Part shown: positions 20,690 to 29,793 of the stretch, piece after piece
Layout of the letters: every line of letters starts with the position of its first letter
Numbering within the stretch: the stretch's first letter is position 1
From: Acetobacteraceae bacterium
GTDB taxonomy: Bacteria; Pseudomonadota; Alphaproteobacteria; Acetobacterales; Acetobacteraceae
DNA length: 64,000 bases
Direction of reading: 5' to 3'
NCBI GenBank assembly: GCA_031291725.1
Contig: JARLIM010000018.1
Span: 1-64,000, forward strand
Position numbers and translations under genes: made by a program
Notes under the pieces: generated by a model
The model's input: the letters and a program-made list of their open reading frames with translations, nothing else
Told to the model about the DNA's origin: nothing
Database searches by the model: none

Positions 20690-21484
20690 ATGACCACGCA
20701 TTACGCCGACGGCAAAATGCTCGCCGAGGTGGATCAGGGCATCGGCCTGATCACCTTCAACCAGCCCGAGAAGCGCAACGCCATGTCGGTTGCGATGTGG
20801 GACGGGCTGACGCAGATTCTCGATGTCTTCGAGGCCGATGACACTGTGCGTGTGGTGGTGCTCACCGGCGCCGGACCGAAAGCGTTTGTCTCGGGCGCCG
20901 ATATCAGCCAGTTCGACCAACAGCGCGGTTCGGCGAATGCCCAGTTGGAATATGACCGTCTGACCAGCGCGGGTCGCGCCAAGCTGGCCAGCTTCCCCAA
21001 GCCGGTGATCGCCCGCATTCGTGGCTTCTGCCTCGGTGGCGGGCTGGGCATCGCCTTGCAGGCCGATATCCGCATCGCGGCCGTGGACAGCGAATTCGGC
21101 ATCCCGGCCGCCAAGCTCGGCATCGCCTATGGGTATGACATGACAAAGAAGCTCGTCGATCTCGTCGGCCCTGCCCATGCGGCGACGATGCTCTACACCG
21201 GCAGCCGCTTTGACGCCCATGAGGCAGCCCGAATCGGGTTGGTCAACCGGGTGGTGCCGGATGAAGATTTGTCGGACGTGGTGATCGAGATGGCCCGCAC
21301 GATGGCGGACAACGCGCCGCGCTCGCTGCGCATCGGCAAGATGGTCATCGCCGAGACGCTGAAGAGCGATCCGAAGCTTGACCTGATCCGCACGGAAGTG
21401 GCGGGCTGCTTCGACACCGAGGACTACAAGGAAGGCCGCCGCGCCTTTGCCGAGAAGCGTCGTCCGGTGTTCACGGGCACATAA
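20690..21484 (+). CDS. Enoyl-CoA hydratase/isomerase family protein lacking both usual glutamates
   Basis: The 264-residue product has the crotonase fold: N-terminal ITFNQPEKRNAMS, the oxyanion-hole segments VVVLTGAGPKAFVSGAD and GFCLGGGLGIALQADIRI. In crotonase the two catalytic glutamates lie at GGGCE and FGQPE. Aligned by eye, this protein has GGGLG and FGIPA, so both are replaced. It is therefore unlikely to be a classical hydratase, and the CoA substrate and reaction remain open. GGGGA at about 20675 is a good ribosome-binding site. The gene is convergent with the pseudouridine synthase gene. Confidence 0.85.
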   Translation: MTTHYADGKMLAEVDQGIGLITFNQPEKRNAMSVAMWDGLTQILDVFEADDTVRVVVLTGAGPKAFVSGADISQFDQQRGSANAQLEYDRLTSAGRAKLASFPKPVIARIRGFCLGGGLGIALQADIRIAAVDSEFGIPAAKLGIAYGYDMTKKLVDLVGPAHAATMLYTGSRFDAHEAARIGLVNRVVPDEDLSDVVIEMARTMADNAPRSLRIGKMVIAETLKSDPKLDLIRTEVAGCFDTEDYKEGRRAFAEKRRPVFTGT

Positions 21485-21490
21485 TCGAAA

Positions 21491-22270
21491 TCAGCGCGGC
21501 CGGATCACCTTCGGCCGCGCTTCCACCGAGAGCTGTTCGCGCAGCACCTTCGGCGAAATCTCGTCCACAGCGCCGCGTGCCAGCGTGCCGAGTTGGAACG
21601 GACCGTACGCCACGCGGATCAGGCGCGTCACCTGCCAGCCCAGATGCTGCATCACGCGGCGAATTTCGCGATTGCGTCCTTCCTGCAAGCCGATGCTCAG
21701 CCAGCAATTATCGCCCTTGCGGCTGTCCAGCGCGGCTTCGATCCCTTTATACCGGATTCCCTCCACCGTGATGCCCTTCGACAACGCGGCCAGTTGTTCC
21801 GGCTGCGGATTGCCGAACACGCGCACACGGTAACGCCGGATCCAATCATTGGACGGCAATTCCAACCGCCGCGCCAGGCTGCCGTCATTGGTGAGCAGCA
21901 GCAGCCCCTCGGAATTCAGATCCAACCGCCCCACACTGACCACGCGCGGCAGATGCGGCGGCAGTTTTTCGAACACCGTCGGGCGGCCCTGCGGGTCACG
22001 ATGGGTTGTCACCAGGCCGTCCGGCTTGTTGTAGCGCCAAAGCCTTGTGCGCTCGGGTTGATCGACGAGCTTGCCATCGACCACCACCAGATCGTCGTTC
22101 TGCACGAAGAAGGCGGGTTGCGTGACGGTTTCGTTGTTCACCCGCACGCGGCCCTCGGCGATGAGCTTTTCAGCATCCCGCCTGCTGGCCACCCCCGCAC
22201 GGGCAAGATATTTCGCGATACGTTCGCCCCGCAGGATGTCGCCGGGGGTATTGTGTTCAAGGTCGCTCAT
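21491..22270 (-). CDS. 23S rRNA pseudouridine synthase, RsuA/RluB type
   Basis: The enzyme isomerises uridine to pseudouridine in rRNA. The 259-residue product has an N-terminal S4 RNA-binding domain (RIAKYLARAGVASRRDAEKL) and the catalytic motif GRLDLNSEGLLLLTNDG with the nucleophilic Asp. The C-terminal QEGRNREIRRVMQHLGW is characteristic of the RsuA/RluB/E/F group, and RluB is the likeliest member. It overlaps the next minus-strand gene (a glutamine amidotransferase) by 4 bases. Confidence 0.9.
   Translation of the reverse strand: MSDLEHNTPGDILRGERIAKYLARAGVASRRDAEKLIAEGRVRVNNETVTQPAFFVQNDDLVVVDGKLVDQPERTRLWRYNKPDGLVTTHRDPQGRPTVFEKLPPHLPRVVSVGRLDLNSEGLLLLTNDGSLARRLELPSNDWIRRYRVRVFGNPQPEQLAALSKGITVEGIRYKGIEAALDSRKGDNCWLSIGLQEGRNREIRRVMQHLGWQVTRLIRVAYGPFQLGTLARGAVDEISPKVLREQLSVEARPKVIRPR
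21493..21521. terminator. Candidate bidirectional terminator between convergent genes
   Basis: A perfect 10-bp GC-rich stem (21493-21502 with 21512-21521, 9-base loop) lies at the convergent ends of the crotonase and pseudouridine synthase genes. It overlaps the last codons of the latter. There is no strong T-run, so intrinsic termination is plausible but unproven. Confidence 0.4.
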
Positions 22271-22989
22271 GCACAGGCCGCAATCATGGCGTCGAAGATC
22301 GCACGATCTCCGGCGCTGAGGTGAAATTCAGGATGCCACTGCACACCGAGGCAGTAGCGGTAACGCGGATCTTCGATTCCCTCGATCACACCGTCCGACG
22401 CGACAGCGTTGACGATGGCGTGCGGGCCGGGGCTGCGCACGGCCTGATGATGCGAGGAATTCACCGCCAGCGTATCGGTGCCGACGATGCGGTGCAGCAG
22501 CGTGCCGGGCGTGATGGTGATGCTATGCCCCGGTTCGTGGCGCGGGTTGGGTTGGCTGTGCGCCAGCGCGTTCGGCACGGTGTCGGGGATGTGCTGAATG
22601 AGCGAGCCGCCCAGGATCACCGCCAGCAATTGCTCGCCACCGCAAATCCCCAGCACCGGCTTGCCACGCGCCAACGCCCCGTTGACCAGCGCCAGTTCCG
22701 CCGCCGTGCGCTTGGGTTTCAGGCTGACCGTCTCATGCGTGCTGGCATCGCCATACATCGCCGGATCGACATCGAAGCCACCGCCGGTGACGACCAGAGC
22801 GTCGACGATGTCCAGATAGGCATCGGCGAAATCATTATGTGGTAACACCACCGGCACCCCGCCCGCCGCCTCGATGGCGCCCGCGTAATTCTGGCGCAGG
22901 GCGTACCAGGGATAGCGTGAATAGCCGGGCGGTTCGGCGGGCGCTTCGGCATCCAGCGTGACGCCGATCCGGGGCAGTGTGCTGTTCAT
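22267..22989 (-). CDS. Class I glutamine amidotransferase-like hydrolase (gamma-glutamyl-GABA hydrolase type)
   Basis: The 240-residue protein resembles PuuD-type hydrolases, which release glutamate from gamma-glutamyl amides. The catalytic triad is visible: Cys in LGICGGEQLLAV, His in GVQWHPEF and the Glu two residues later. The start is placed at 22989, giving MNSTLPRIGVTLDAEA. The longer frame to 23067 overlaps the divergent tadA gene and adds unrelated residues. No putrescine-utilisation genes are adjacent, so the substrate is uncertain. Confidence 0.85.
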   Translation of the reverse strand: MNSTLPRIGVTLDAEAPAEPPGYSRYPWYALRQNYAGAIEAAGGVPVVLPHNDFADAYLDIVDALVVTGGGFDVDPAMYGDASTHETVSLKPKRTAAELALVNGALARGKPVLGICGGEQLLAVILGGSLIQHIPDTVPNALAHSQPNPRHEPGHSITITPGTLLHRIVGTDTLAVNSSHHQAVRSPGPHAIVNAVASDGVIEGIEDPRYRYCLGVQWHPEFHLSAGDRAIFDAMIAACA

Positions 22990-23033
22990 GGGGTGTGCTG
23001 GCGCTCGATCAGAAATCCAGGCAATTCTATCGC

Positions 23034-23474
23034 ATGGATGCGATGGAAATGGCACTGGAAGAAGCACGCAAGGCTCGCCTGCGTGGAGAGGTGCCGGTGG
23101 GCGCCATTCTGCGCGACGGCAGCGGCCGCGTGCTGGCGGCTGACGGCAACCGCACCGAGGAACTGCACGACGCCTCCGCCCATGCGGAAATGTTGGTGCT
23201 GCGGGCGGCGGCAGGATTGCGCGGCTCGGCCCGATTGCCGGATTGCGACATCGTCGTCACGCTGGAGCCCTGCCCGATGTGTGCGGCGGCCATCTCCGCC
23301 TTTCGCCTCAAACGGGTGATCTTCGGTGCCTATGACCCGAAAGGCGGCGGCATCGAGCATGGGCCACAGCTCTATCGTGCCCCCGGAAGTCATTGCAGGC
23401 CCGAGGTGATTGGCGGGGTGCGTGAGCAAGAAGCCGGACAAATTCTGAAAGATTTCTTTGCCGCCCTCAGGTGA
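23034..23474 (+). CDS. tadA: tRNA-specific adenosine deaminase TadA
   Basis: TadA converts A34 to inosine in tRNA-Arg(ACG). The 146-residue product carries the zinc and catalytic site HAE in SAHAEML and PCPMC in LEPCPMCAAAIS. The start at 23034 (MDAMEMALEEARKARL) matches family N-termini. An upstream frame to 22977 overlaps the amidotransferase start and is less likely. The two genes are divergent, with 44 bases between start codons. Confidence 0.95.
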   Translation: MDAMEMALEEARKARLRGEVPVGAILRDGSGRVLAADGNRTEELHDASAHAEMLVLRAAAGLRGSARLPDCDIVVTLEPCPMCAAAISAFRLKRVIFGAYDPKGGGIEHGPQLYRAPGSHCRPEVIGGVREQEAGQILKDFFAALR

Positions 23475-23553
23475 CGAGTGCCCCCAAGCTCTGCCATAGG
23501 GTTTTGAGATCGGAACAACATGCCGGACCGGCGGCGGCAAAGGAAAAAGCGCG

Positions 23554-24360
23554 ATGATCCTGGTTCAGCTGACCGATTTGCACATTCAGCCCAAGCGACT
23601 GGCGCTCTATCGGACGGCAGAAACCAACATGCTCACCGAGCGCGCCTTGCGGGCGGTGGCGCGGTTGCAGATGCGACCGGATGCGGTGGTCATTTCCGGC
23701 GATCTCGTCGATCGCGGCTCGGCGGAGGAATATCGGATTTTGGCCGACATGCTGCGCCGCCATATCAGCGCGCCGGTCTATGTCATCCCCGGCAATCATG
23801 ATCGCCGCGAGACGCTCAAAGCCGAGCTTGGCCATTTGCCGGGCGTATTGTCACACCCCGATTTCGTGCAATACGCCATCGACGATCATCCGGTGCGTCT
23901 GGTGATGCTCGATACCGTCATCCCCGGCAGCGGCGCGGGCGAACTCTGCGCCGCCCGGTTGGCTTGGCTGGACTCGACGCTTGCCGCCGCACCCGACAAG
24001 CCGACGATTGTGGCGATGCATCATCCGCCCTTCGTCACCGGGGTGGCGCATATGGACGCTATCGGACTGCGCAACCCGGCAGAGTTTGAGGCGATGATCG
24101 CGCGGCACGCACAGGTCAAACGCATTCTGTGCGGCCATGTGCATCGCCCGATCAGCACAACAGTTGCCCACGCCATCGCCAGCGTCTCACCGTCGGCGGC
24201 GCATCAGATTGAATTCACCCTTGGCGACGAGCCTGGTTTCTGGAATTTGGAACCCGCCGCCTTCCAGGTGCTCACCGCCCATCCGGGGGCGGCGATTGTG
24301 GCGCACACCGTCTATGTGGAGGATTTCCCCGGCCCGTTCCCCTTCGGCCCGGCCGGCTAA
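23554..24360 (+). CDS. Calcineurin-like phosphodiesterase, CpdA type
   Basis: This 268-residue metallophosphoesterase resembles the cyclic-AMP phosphodiesterase CpdA. All metal-binding motifs are present: DLH in QLTDLHIQ, GDLVDRG, GNHDRR, the HH of AMHHPPF and GHVHRP. AAAGGAAA precedes the ATG at 23554. Activity on 3',5'-cAMP is inferred from the family. Other cyclic nucleotides or phosphodiesters are possible. It stands alone between tadA and a DUF6489-like gene. Confidence 0.88.
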   Translation: MILVQLTDLHIQPKRLALYRTAETNMLTERALRAVARLQMRPDAVVISGDLVDRGSAEEYRILADMLRRHISAPVYVIPGNHDRRETLKAELGHLPGVLSHPDFVQYAIDDHPVRLVMLDTVIPGSGAGELCAARLAWLDSTLAAAPDKPTIVAMHHPPFVTGVAHMDAIGLRNPAEFEAMIARHAQVKRILCGHVHRPISTTVAHAIASVSPSAAHQIEFTLGDEPGFWNLEPAAFQVLTAHPGAAIVAHTVYVEDFPGPFPFGPAG

Positions 24361-24470
24361 CCTCGCAAGGCCGCTGCGGGCGAACTGCGACGTTTCGATG
24401 ACAGGCGATCCGTGCTAGGGCTTGGAACACAGAGGCAATTTCGCCGTCACCGTCCTCGGAGCGTGCCAGG

Positions 24471-24713
24471 TTGAAAGTCAATATCGAGATAGATTGCACG
24501 CCGGACGAAGCGCGCACCTTCATGGGATTGCCGGACGTCAAGCCGATGCAGGCCGCTGTGATGGCCAAGTTGGAACAGCAGATGCTGGACGGCATCTCCG
24601 CCATGGCCCCCGATTCGCTGCTCAAAAGCTGGTTCGGCATGATGCCCGGCACCGAGCAGATGCGCGACGCCTTCGTGGGATTGATGAAAACCGGCTTCAA
24701 CGCACCGCGTTAG
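24471..24713 (+). CDS. DUF6489-like small conserved protein, TTG start
   Basis: This 80-residue protein begins at a TTG codon (24471), with GGAG 9 bases upstream. No ATG fits, and the resulting MKVNIEIDCTPDEAR N-terminus matches small alphaproteobacterial proteins annotated as DUF6489 (recalled, not searched). The function is unknown. It is acidic at the N-terminus with a C-terminal helix pair containing LLKSWFGMMPG. Some such proteins resemble phasin-like fragments, but I would not assign that. Confidence 0.7.
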   Translation: MKVNIEIDCTPDEARTFMGLPDVKPMQAAVMAKLEQQMLDGISAMAPDSLLKSWFGMMPGTEQMRDAFVGLMKTGFNAPR

Positions 24714-24765
24714 AGATGCGGCTCGATCGTCAGTGCGAGCGCAGATATCCGCCCCACCCCACCCC

Positions 24766-24844
24766 GTCATTGTGGCGCACAGCGCCGCAATCCACCGCGA
24801 TGCCGCCAGCTCAGCGGTGGATTGCTGCAATTCGTACGCATGAC
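24766..24844. repeat. Palindromic intergenic repeat, copy A
   Basis: GCAATCCACCGC (24787-24798) and GCGGTGGATTGC (24814-24825) are perfect inverted arms, bounded outside by GTCAT (24766) and ATGAC (24840). The layout and the GTCATTGTGGC and GCCGCAATCCA segments recur at 36633-36719 and more loosely at 30789-30885 and 55105-55177. Confidence 0.75.
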
Positions 24845-24856
24845 CAGGACGATGTA

Positions 24857-26080
24857 TCAGGCCTTCACCAGCGGACACACCGATTCGCTCAACGGGCGAT
24901 AGGCATCCTCGCCCTTCACGGTCTGGACAATTTCCAGGTAATCCCAGGCATATTTCGACGCCTGCGGTGATTTGACCCGTGCCAGATACATATCGCGCAC
25001 CACACGGCCATCGCGACGCAGCGTGGCGGATTTGGTGAAGATGTCGCTGATCGGCAAAGCCCGCATCTGCTCCATCACCGCCCCGGCATCAGCGGTCTTG
25101 GCCGCCGCGATCGCCTTGAGGTAATGCCGCACCGCGCCATAGGTGCCGGTTTGCAACATCGTCGGCATCAGGCCGACTTCCTTCAGATAGCCCTGCCCCC
25201 AGGCCGATGCCTGCGGGTTCATGTCCCAGTAATCCGCCGTCACCATCATGGCACCCTGCGCCACGGCCAACCCCGCGGCATGCACGTCCGTCAGGAACAT
25301 CGACAAGGCAGCCAGTTTCACACCGCTTTTGGCCAGCCCGAACTCCGCCGCCTGCTTGAGGCAGTTCGTGCAATCCGTGCCGGTGTTGGCGAAGGCAATC
25401 ACATCGGCGCCCGAAGCCTGTGCCTGCAACAGCAGCGACGAGAAATCGCTGTTGCCCGCCGGATGCAGCGATGCGCCGACCACCTTGCCGCCTGATTCCA
25501 GAATGAAGCGCGTGGCATCGGCCTGCAGCGTTTTGCCATAGGCGTAATCGACGGTGATGAAATACCAGTTCTTGCCGCCCTGGGCCGCCACCGCGCGGGC
25601 CATCACCTTGCCCAGCGCATAGGTGTCGTAGGTGAACTGCGCTGTGCGGTCATTGCAGCGGCTGTTGGTGATGTCCGACGAGCCGGGACCGGTCATCAGC
25701 GCGATCCGGTCCTTCTGCTTGCACAGATCGCCGGTGCCGAGCGCGATGGCCGAATGTTCCAGATCGGTGATCGCATGCACGCCTTCGGTGTCCAGCCAGC
25801 GACGGGCGAGGGCGATGCCGACATCGGGCGTCATGCGGTGGTCGCCGACCACAATTTCCACCGGGCGGCCGATGACTTTGCCGCCGAACTCGGCAATCGC
25901 GGATTTGGCGGCATAGACCGAACCCGGCCCGCCATTGTCGCGGCCCCAGCTCGACATATCGGTCAGCACACCGATCTTGATCGGCCCCTGCTCCTCGGCG
26001 TGGGCACGACGGATATTCGGCAGACCCAACAGGGCTGCGGAGCCCACGGCCAGGGCCGCGCGGCGAGTGATTGCGGACAT
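24857..26080 (-). CDS. ABC transporter substrate-binding protein, branched-chain amino-acid type (Tat signal)
   Basis: This 407-residue periplasmic binding protein is of the Leu/Ile/Val (Peripla_BP_6) family. The N-terminus MSAITRRAALAVGSAALLGL with a TRRAAL twin-arginine motif indicates Tat export, cleaved after AHA. The mature protein begins PIKIGVLTDMSSWGRDNGG, typical of the fold. GGAAGGGAA upstream supports the start at 26080 over 26155. Members of this family near catabolic genes often bind aromatic acids rather than amino acids. No cognate permease or ATPase genes are in the window. It is divergent from the SDR gene at 26266. Confidence 0.88.
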   Translation of the reverse strand: MSAITRRAALAVGSAALLGLPNIRRAHAEEQGPIKIGVLTDMSSWGRDNGGPGSVYAAKSAIAEFGGKVIGRPVEIVVGDHRMTPDVGIALARRWLDTEGVHAITDLEHSAIALGTGDLCKQKDRIALMTGPGSSDITNSRCNDRTAQFTYDTYALGKVMARAVAAQGGKNWYFITVDYAYGKTLQADATRFILESGGKVVGASLHPAGNSDFSSLLLQAQASGADVIAFANTGTDCTNCLKQAAEFGLAKSGVKLAALSMFLTDVHAAGLAVAQGAMMVTADYWDMNPQASAWGQGYLKEVGLMPTMLQTGTYGAVRHYLKAIAAAKTADAGAVMEQMRALPISDIFTKSATLRRDGRVVRDMYLARVKSPQASKYAWDYLEIVQTVKGEDAYRPLSESVCPLVKA

Positions 26081-26193
26081 TGGTTGTTCCCTTCCTCTCG
26101 CCGATTGTGTTTCGGCGTGCAGGGGGAGCCTATCCAGCGACAAACCCCTTCGCAACAGACGAATGCATCTTCATGCGATAAAATTCGTTCCTT

Positions 26194-26207
26194 GCGAATG
26201 AATTCGC
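26194..26207. promoter_or_regulatory. Candidate operator palindrome, GCGAAT-N2-ATTCGC
   Basis: A perfect 6-2-6 palindrome lies in the divergent gap between the substrate-binding protein and the SDR gene. A partly overlapping ATTCG-N7-CGAAT (26183-26199) is also present. Which regulator binds is unknown. Confidence 0.4.
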
Positions 26208-26265
26208 TCCATGAAAGATTATCAGGAGACATTGCCGGGAGAGATTGCCGGCGGAGGAACACCAG

Positions 26266-27015
26266 ATGAAACTCACAGGGCGCACCGCACTGATCACCGG
26301 CGCTGGCCAGGGCAACGGGGCCGCCATCGCCATGGGCGTGGCGCGCGAGGGCGCCGTGGTGATTGTCACCGACATGGATGCCAGCACGGCCCAGCGCACG
26401 GCCGAGACAATCAATGGCGAAGGTGGCACGGCACTGGCCTTCGCGCTCGACGTCACCGATGCCGCCGCATGTGTCGCACTCGCCCAGACGCTCGGGGATC
26501 GGGCGGTGGAGGTTTCGATCCTGGTCAACAATGCCGGCATCTGCCCGCGCCACACCATCGACAGCCCCGATCTGGCCCGGCATTGGCAGGCGGCGTTGGA
26601 CGTCAATCTGACCGGTGCGCTCAACATGTGCCACGCCTTCCTCGGCCATCTGCGCCGCACGCGGGGGGCGATTATCAACATCGCCTCCATCGCCTCCTTC
26701 GTCTCCACCGGCACCTCGGTCAGCTACCCGGTCTCCAAGGCGGGGCTGCGGGCATTGACGCAAAGTCTGGCGCAGGAACTGGCTCCGGATGGCGTGCGGG
26801 TCAACGCCATCGCCCCCGGCACCTTCGCCACCGCGATGACGGAGGCCACCCGGCACAACCCGGAACGCTCGGCAAAATTCCTCCAACGCATCCCGATGGG
26901 CCGCTATGGCGCGCCGGAGGAGTTGGTGGGCCCGGTGGTCTTCCTCGCCTCCTCGATGTCCAGCTACGTCACCGGCACCACTTTGGTTGTCGATGGCGGC
27001 TATCTCGCGCTCTGA
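26266..27015 (+). CDS. SDR family NAD(P)-dependent oxidoreductase
   Basis: This 249-residue classical short-chain dehydrogenase has cofactor motif ITGAGQGNGAAIA, NNAG in LVNNAGICPR and catalytic Ser and Tyr-x3-Lys (NIASIASFV, then SYPVSKAG). The start at 26266 is preceded by GGAGGA, whereas the frame from 26245 opens with TTG inside that site. It is the first of four closely spaced genes (SDR, flavoprotein, luciferase-like monooxygenase, MBL-fold protein) that read as an operon. The substrate alcohol or ketone is unknown. Confidence 0.9.
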   Translation: MKLTGRTALITGAGQGNGAAIAMGVAREGAVVIVTDMDASTAQRTAETINGEGGTALAFALDVTDAAACVALAQTLGDRAVEVSILVNNAGICPRHTIDSPDLARHWQAALDVNLTGALNMCHAFLGHLRRTRGAIINIASIASFVSTGTSVSYPVSKAGLRALTQSLAQELAPDGVRVNAIAPGTFATAMTEATRHNPERSAKFLQRIPMGRYGAPEELVGPVVFLASSMSSYVTGTTLVVDGGYLAL

Positions 27016-27025
27016 AGGTCGGATC

Positions 27026-28723
27026 ATGACGAACATTATAGACTGTGACGTGCTGGTGGTCGGCTCCGGGGCGGGTGGCCTTGCGGCGGCGGTGGCGGCG
27101 GCTTCGCGTGGGTTGGATGTGATCCTGGCCGAGAAGACCGAATATGTCGGCGGCACCACGGCGCTCTCGGGTGGCTTTCTGTGGGTGCCGAACAACCCGA
27201 TCTCGCAGGCCGACGGCATTGAAGACACGGTGGACGAGGCTCGGCGCTATCTGCAGCACGAGGCGGGAAACCATTTCAACGCTGCCTGCGTCGATGCGTT
27301 CCTGGCCACCGGCCCGGAGGCCATCGCCTTTTTCCACGAACAGACCGAGACGAAATTCGAAGCCGCCTCGCTGTTCTCCGACTATCACCCGCTGGCTCCG
27401 GGGGGGCGCTCCGGCGGGCGGTCGATCAAGGCGATGCATTATCAGGCGCAGGCCCTGGGCAAGGAATTGGCGCGGCTGCGTCCGCCGCTGCCGGAACTCA
27501 CCTTCGTCGGGCTGATGATCGGCTCCGGCCCCGAATTGAAGCATTTCTTCAACGCCACCCGCTCCATCGCCTCGGCCGCCTATGTCGGCAAGCGCTTGCT
27601 GCAGCACGGGCGCGATCTGTTGATGCATGGGCGCGGCATGTTGCTGACCAATGGCAACGCGCTCGCCGCCCGTCTGTTCCGCAGCGCGCTGGATCGCGGT
27701 GTGCGGGTCTGGACGGAGGCGCCCGCCCTCCGGCTGGAACGTGACGCCAGCGGCGCCGTCACCGGGGCGGTGCTGGGTCGCAAGGAGGGCGAGGTGCAGG
27801 TGCGCACGCGGCGCGGCGTGGTGCTCGCCGCCGGCGGCTTCCCGCAGGACAAGGCCCGCCGGCGCGCGATGTTCCCGCATGATGCGGATAATCAGGGCCA
27901 TTTCTCCCCCGCGCCCGCCACCAACACCGGCGACGGGCTGCGGCTGGGTGAGGAGATCGGCGCGTCCATCGAGACCGGCTATCCGCAGCCTGCCGCCTGG
28001 GTGCCGGTGTCGCGTGTGCCGCGCAAGAACGGCCAATGGGGCGTCTTCCCGCATTTCATCGACCGCGCCAAGCCGGGCCTGATCGCGGTGCTGCCGAATG
28101 GCAAACGCTTCGTCAACGAGGCGAATTCCTATCACGATTTCATGCAGGCTCTGTTCGCCAACACCGCCCCAGGCCAGCGCGCCCATGCCTTCCTGGTGGT
28201 CGATAAGCCGTTCCTGCAACGCTATGGCCTGGGCTTCGTCAAGCCTGCCCCGGTGCCGATTGGCCCTCAACTGCGCTCCGGCTATCTGAAACAGGGCCGC
28301 ACAATTGCCGAACTTGCCCGTGCCTGCGGCATTGATCCGGCCGGGTTGGAAGCGACGATCGCCACCTGGAACAAGGACATGGAGCACGACGAGGATCGGC
28401 AATTCGGCAAAGGCTCCACCGCCTATAACCGCTTCAACGGCGAGCCGGAGAATACCAACAACCCGTGCCTGGCGCCGATTTCCAAAGGCCCGTTCTATGC
28501 GGTGGAAGTCGTCACCGGCGATCTGGGCACCTTCGCCGGTCTGCGCTCGGATGAGCATGCCCGTGTGCTGGATGAGGCAGGCAATGTCATTGTCGGCCTC
28601 TATGCGGCGGGCAATGATATGGCGAGCATCATGGGCGGCAATTACCCTGGCGGTGGCATCACCCTCGGCCCGGCGCTGACCTTCGGCTATATCGCGGCAC
28701 GGCACATGGCTGGCAGGGGCTGA
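27026..28723 (+). CDS. FAD-dependent oxidoreductase, 3-ketosteroid-dehydrogenase/fumarate-reductase-like
   Basis: This 565-residue flavoprotein of the FAD_binding_2 family starts at 27026, 10 bases after the SDR stop. The N-terminal FAD motif is VLVVGSGAGGLAAAVAAA. The C-terminal GGNYPGGGITLGPALTFGY resembles the end of KstD-type dehydrogenases. It probably dehydrogenates or reduces a C-C bond next to a carbonyl. Neighbouring SDR and luciferase-like genes suggest an alicyclic or aromatic-derived ketone. A steroid substrate is not implied, since no other steroid genes are present. Confidence 0.85.
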   Translation: MTNIIDCDVLVVGSGAGGLAAAVAAASRGLDVILAEKTEYVGGTTALSGGFLWVPNNPISQADGIEDTVDEARRYLQHEAGNHFNAACVDAFLATGPEAIAFFHEQTETKFEAASLFSDYHPLAPGGRSGGRSIKAMHYQAQALGKELARLRPPLPELTFVGLMIGSGPELKHFFNATRSIASAAYVGKRLLQHGRDLLMHGRGMLLTNGNALAARLFRSALDRGVRVWTEAPALRLERDASGAVTGAVLGRKEGEVQVRTRRGVVLAAGGFPQDKARRRAMFPHDADNQGHFSPAPATNTGDGLRLGEEIGASIETGYPQPAAWVPVSRVPRKNGQWGVFPHFIDRAKPGLIAVLPNGKRFVNEANSYHDFMQALFANTAPGQRAHAFLVVDKPFLQRYGLGFVKPAPVPIGPQLRSGYLKQGRTIAELARACGIDPAGLEATIATWNKDMEHDEDRQFGKGSTAYNRFNGEPENTNNPCLAPISKGPFYAVEVVTGDLGTFAGLRSDEHARVLDEAGNVIVGLYAAGNDMASIMGGNYPGGGITLGPALTFGYIAARHMAGRG

Positions 28724-28777
28724 TCAGCCTTGGCGCTGACGGGCGCTGCGGCTCATATGCGGCGAGGAGTAAATGCC

Positions 28778-29776
28778 ATGGTCACACTATCCGTTCTCGA
28801 CCTCGCCCCGGTGCCCTTCGGTGGCACGCCGGGTGACGCTTTGCGCCGCGCGCGCGATCTGGTGCGCCATGTGGAGCAATGGGGCTATCAGCGTTATTGG
28901 ATGGCCGAGCATCACAACATGATCGGCATCGCCAGTGCTGCAACCTCGGTGGCGCTGGCCTATGTGGCCGATGGCACATCGACGATCCGCATCGGTGCCG
29001 GCGGCATCATGCTGCCCAACCATGCGCCGCTGGTGATCGCCGAGCAGTTCGGCACGCTCGAATCGCTCTATCCCGGCCGCATCGATCTCGGCGTCGGTCG
29101 CGCCCCCGGCACGGATCAGCGCACCTTGCGCGCCCTGCGCCGCGATCCGTCGGGTGCGGACCGGTTTCCGCAGGATGTGCTGGAATTGCAGGCGCTGTTC
29201 GCACCGGTGCAGCCCGGCCAGATGATCCGCGCCGTGCCGGGCGCCGGGTTGCAGGTGCCGATCTGGATTCTGGGCTCCAGCCTGTTCGGCGCGCAATTGG
29301 GGGCAGCGCTCGGCCTGCCCTACGCCTTCGCCTCGCATTTCGCCCCCGACGCGCTGATGCAGGCGCTGCACGCCTATCGCAGCGGCTTCCGCCCCTCCGC
29401 GCAATTGGCCAAGCCCTATGCTATGGTGGGCGTGAACATCGTTCTCGCCGACACCGATGCCGAGGCGCGTCGCTTGTTCACCTCGATGCAGCAGAGCTTC
29501 ACCGGCATTTTCCGCAACGCCCGTGGCCTGCTGCCGCCGCCGATTGACGACATTGAAAGCTTCTGGTCGCCGTCGGAAAAGGCACAGGTGATGAACATGC
29601 TCGGCTGTTCCTTCGTCGGCTCCCCCGCGACGGTCAAGGCCGACCTCGCCCGCTTCGTGGCGCAGACCGGGGCGGATGAGTTGATGGTGGTGGCCGCCAT
29701 TCACGATCAGGCCGCCCGGCTGCACTCTTACGAACTTCTGGCCGCACTCGGCCCAGATCTCGCCTCACATCATTGA
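28778..29776 (+). CDS. LLM-class flavin-dependent monooxygenase
   Basis: This 332-residue luciferase-like protein probably uses reduced FMN to oxygenate its substrate. Key segments are YWMAEHHNM near residue 45, [15 protein letters not shown] and [13 protein letters not shown], all typical of the LLM class. The start at 28778 has GAGGAG 8 bases upstream. Earlier in-frame codons from 28730 lack one. It would need a flavin reductase, and the HpaC-like protein at 20075-20581 is the only one in the window. Confidence 0.87.
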   Translation: MVTLSVLDLAPVPFGGTPGDALRRARDLVRHVEQWGYQRYWMAEHHNMIGIASAATSVALAYVADGTSTIRIGAGGIMLPNHAPLVIAEQFGTLESLYPGRIDLGVGRAPGTDQRTLRALRRDPSGADRFPQDVLELQALFAPVQPGQMIRAVPGAGLQVPIWILGSSLFGAQLGAALGLPYAFASHFAPDALMQALHAYRSGFRPSAQLAKPYAMVGVNIVLADTDAEARRLFTSMQQSFTGIFRNARGLLPPPIDDIESFWSPSEKAQVMNMLGCSFVGSPATVKADLARFVAQTGADELMVVAAIHDQAARLHSYELLAALGPDLASHH

Positions 29777-29793
29777 ACAAGGGAAATTCCACC

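Noticed and set aside
26969..28705. 578-residue frame antisense to the KstD-like flavoprotein
   Set aside because: No recognisable domain. The sense-strand flavoprotein has intact FAD motifs.
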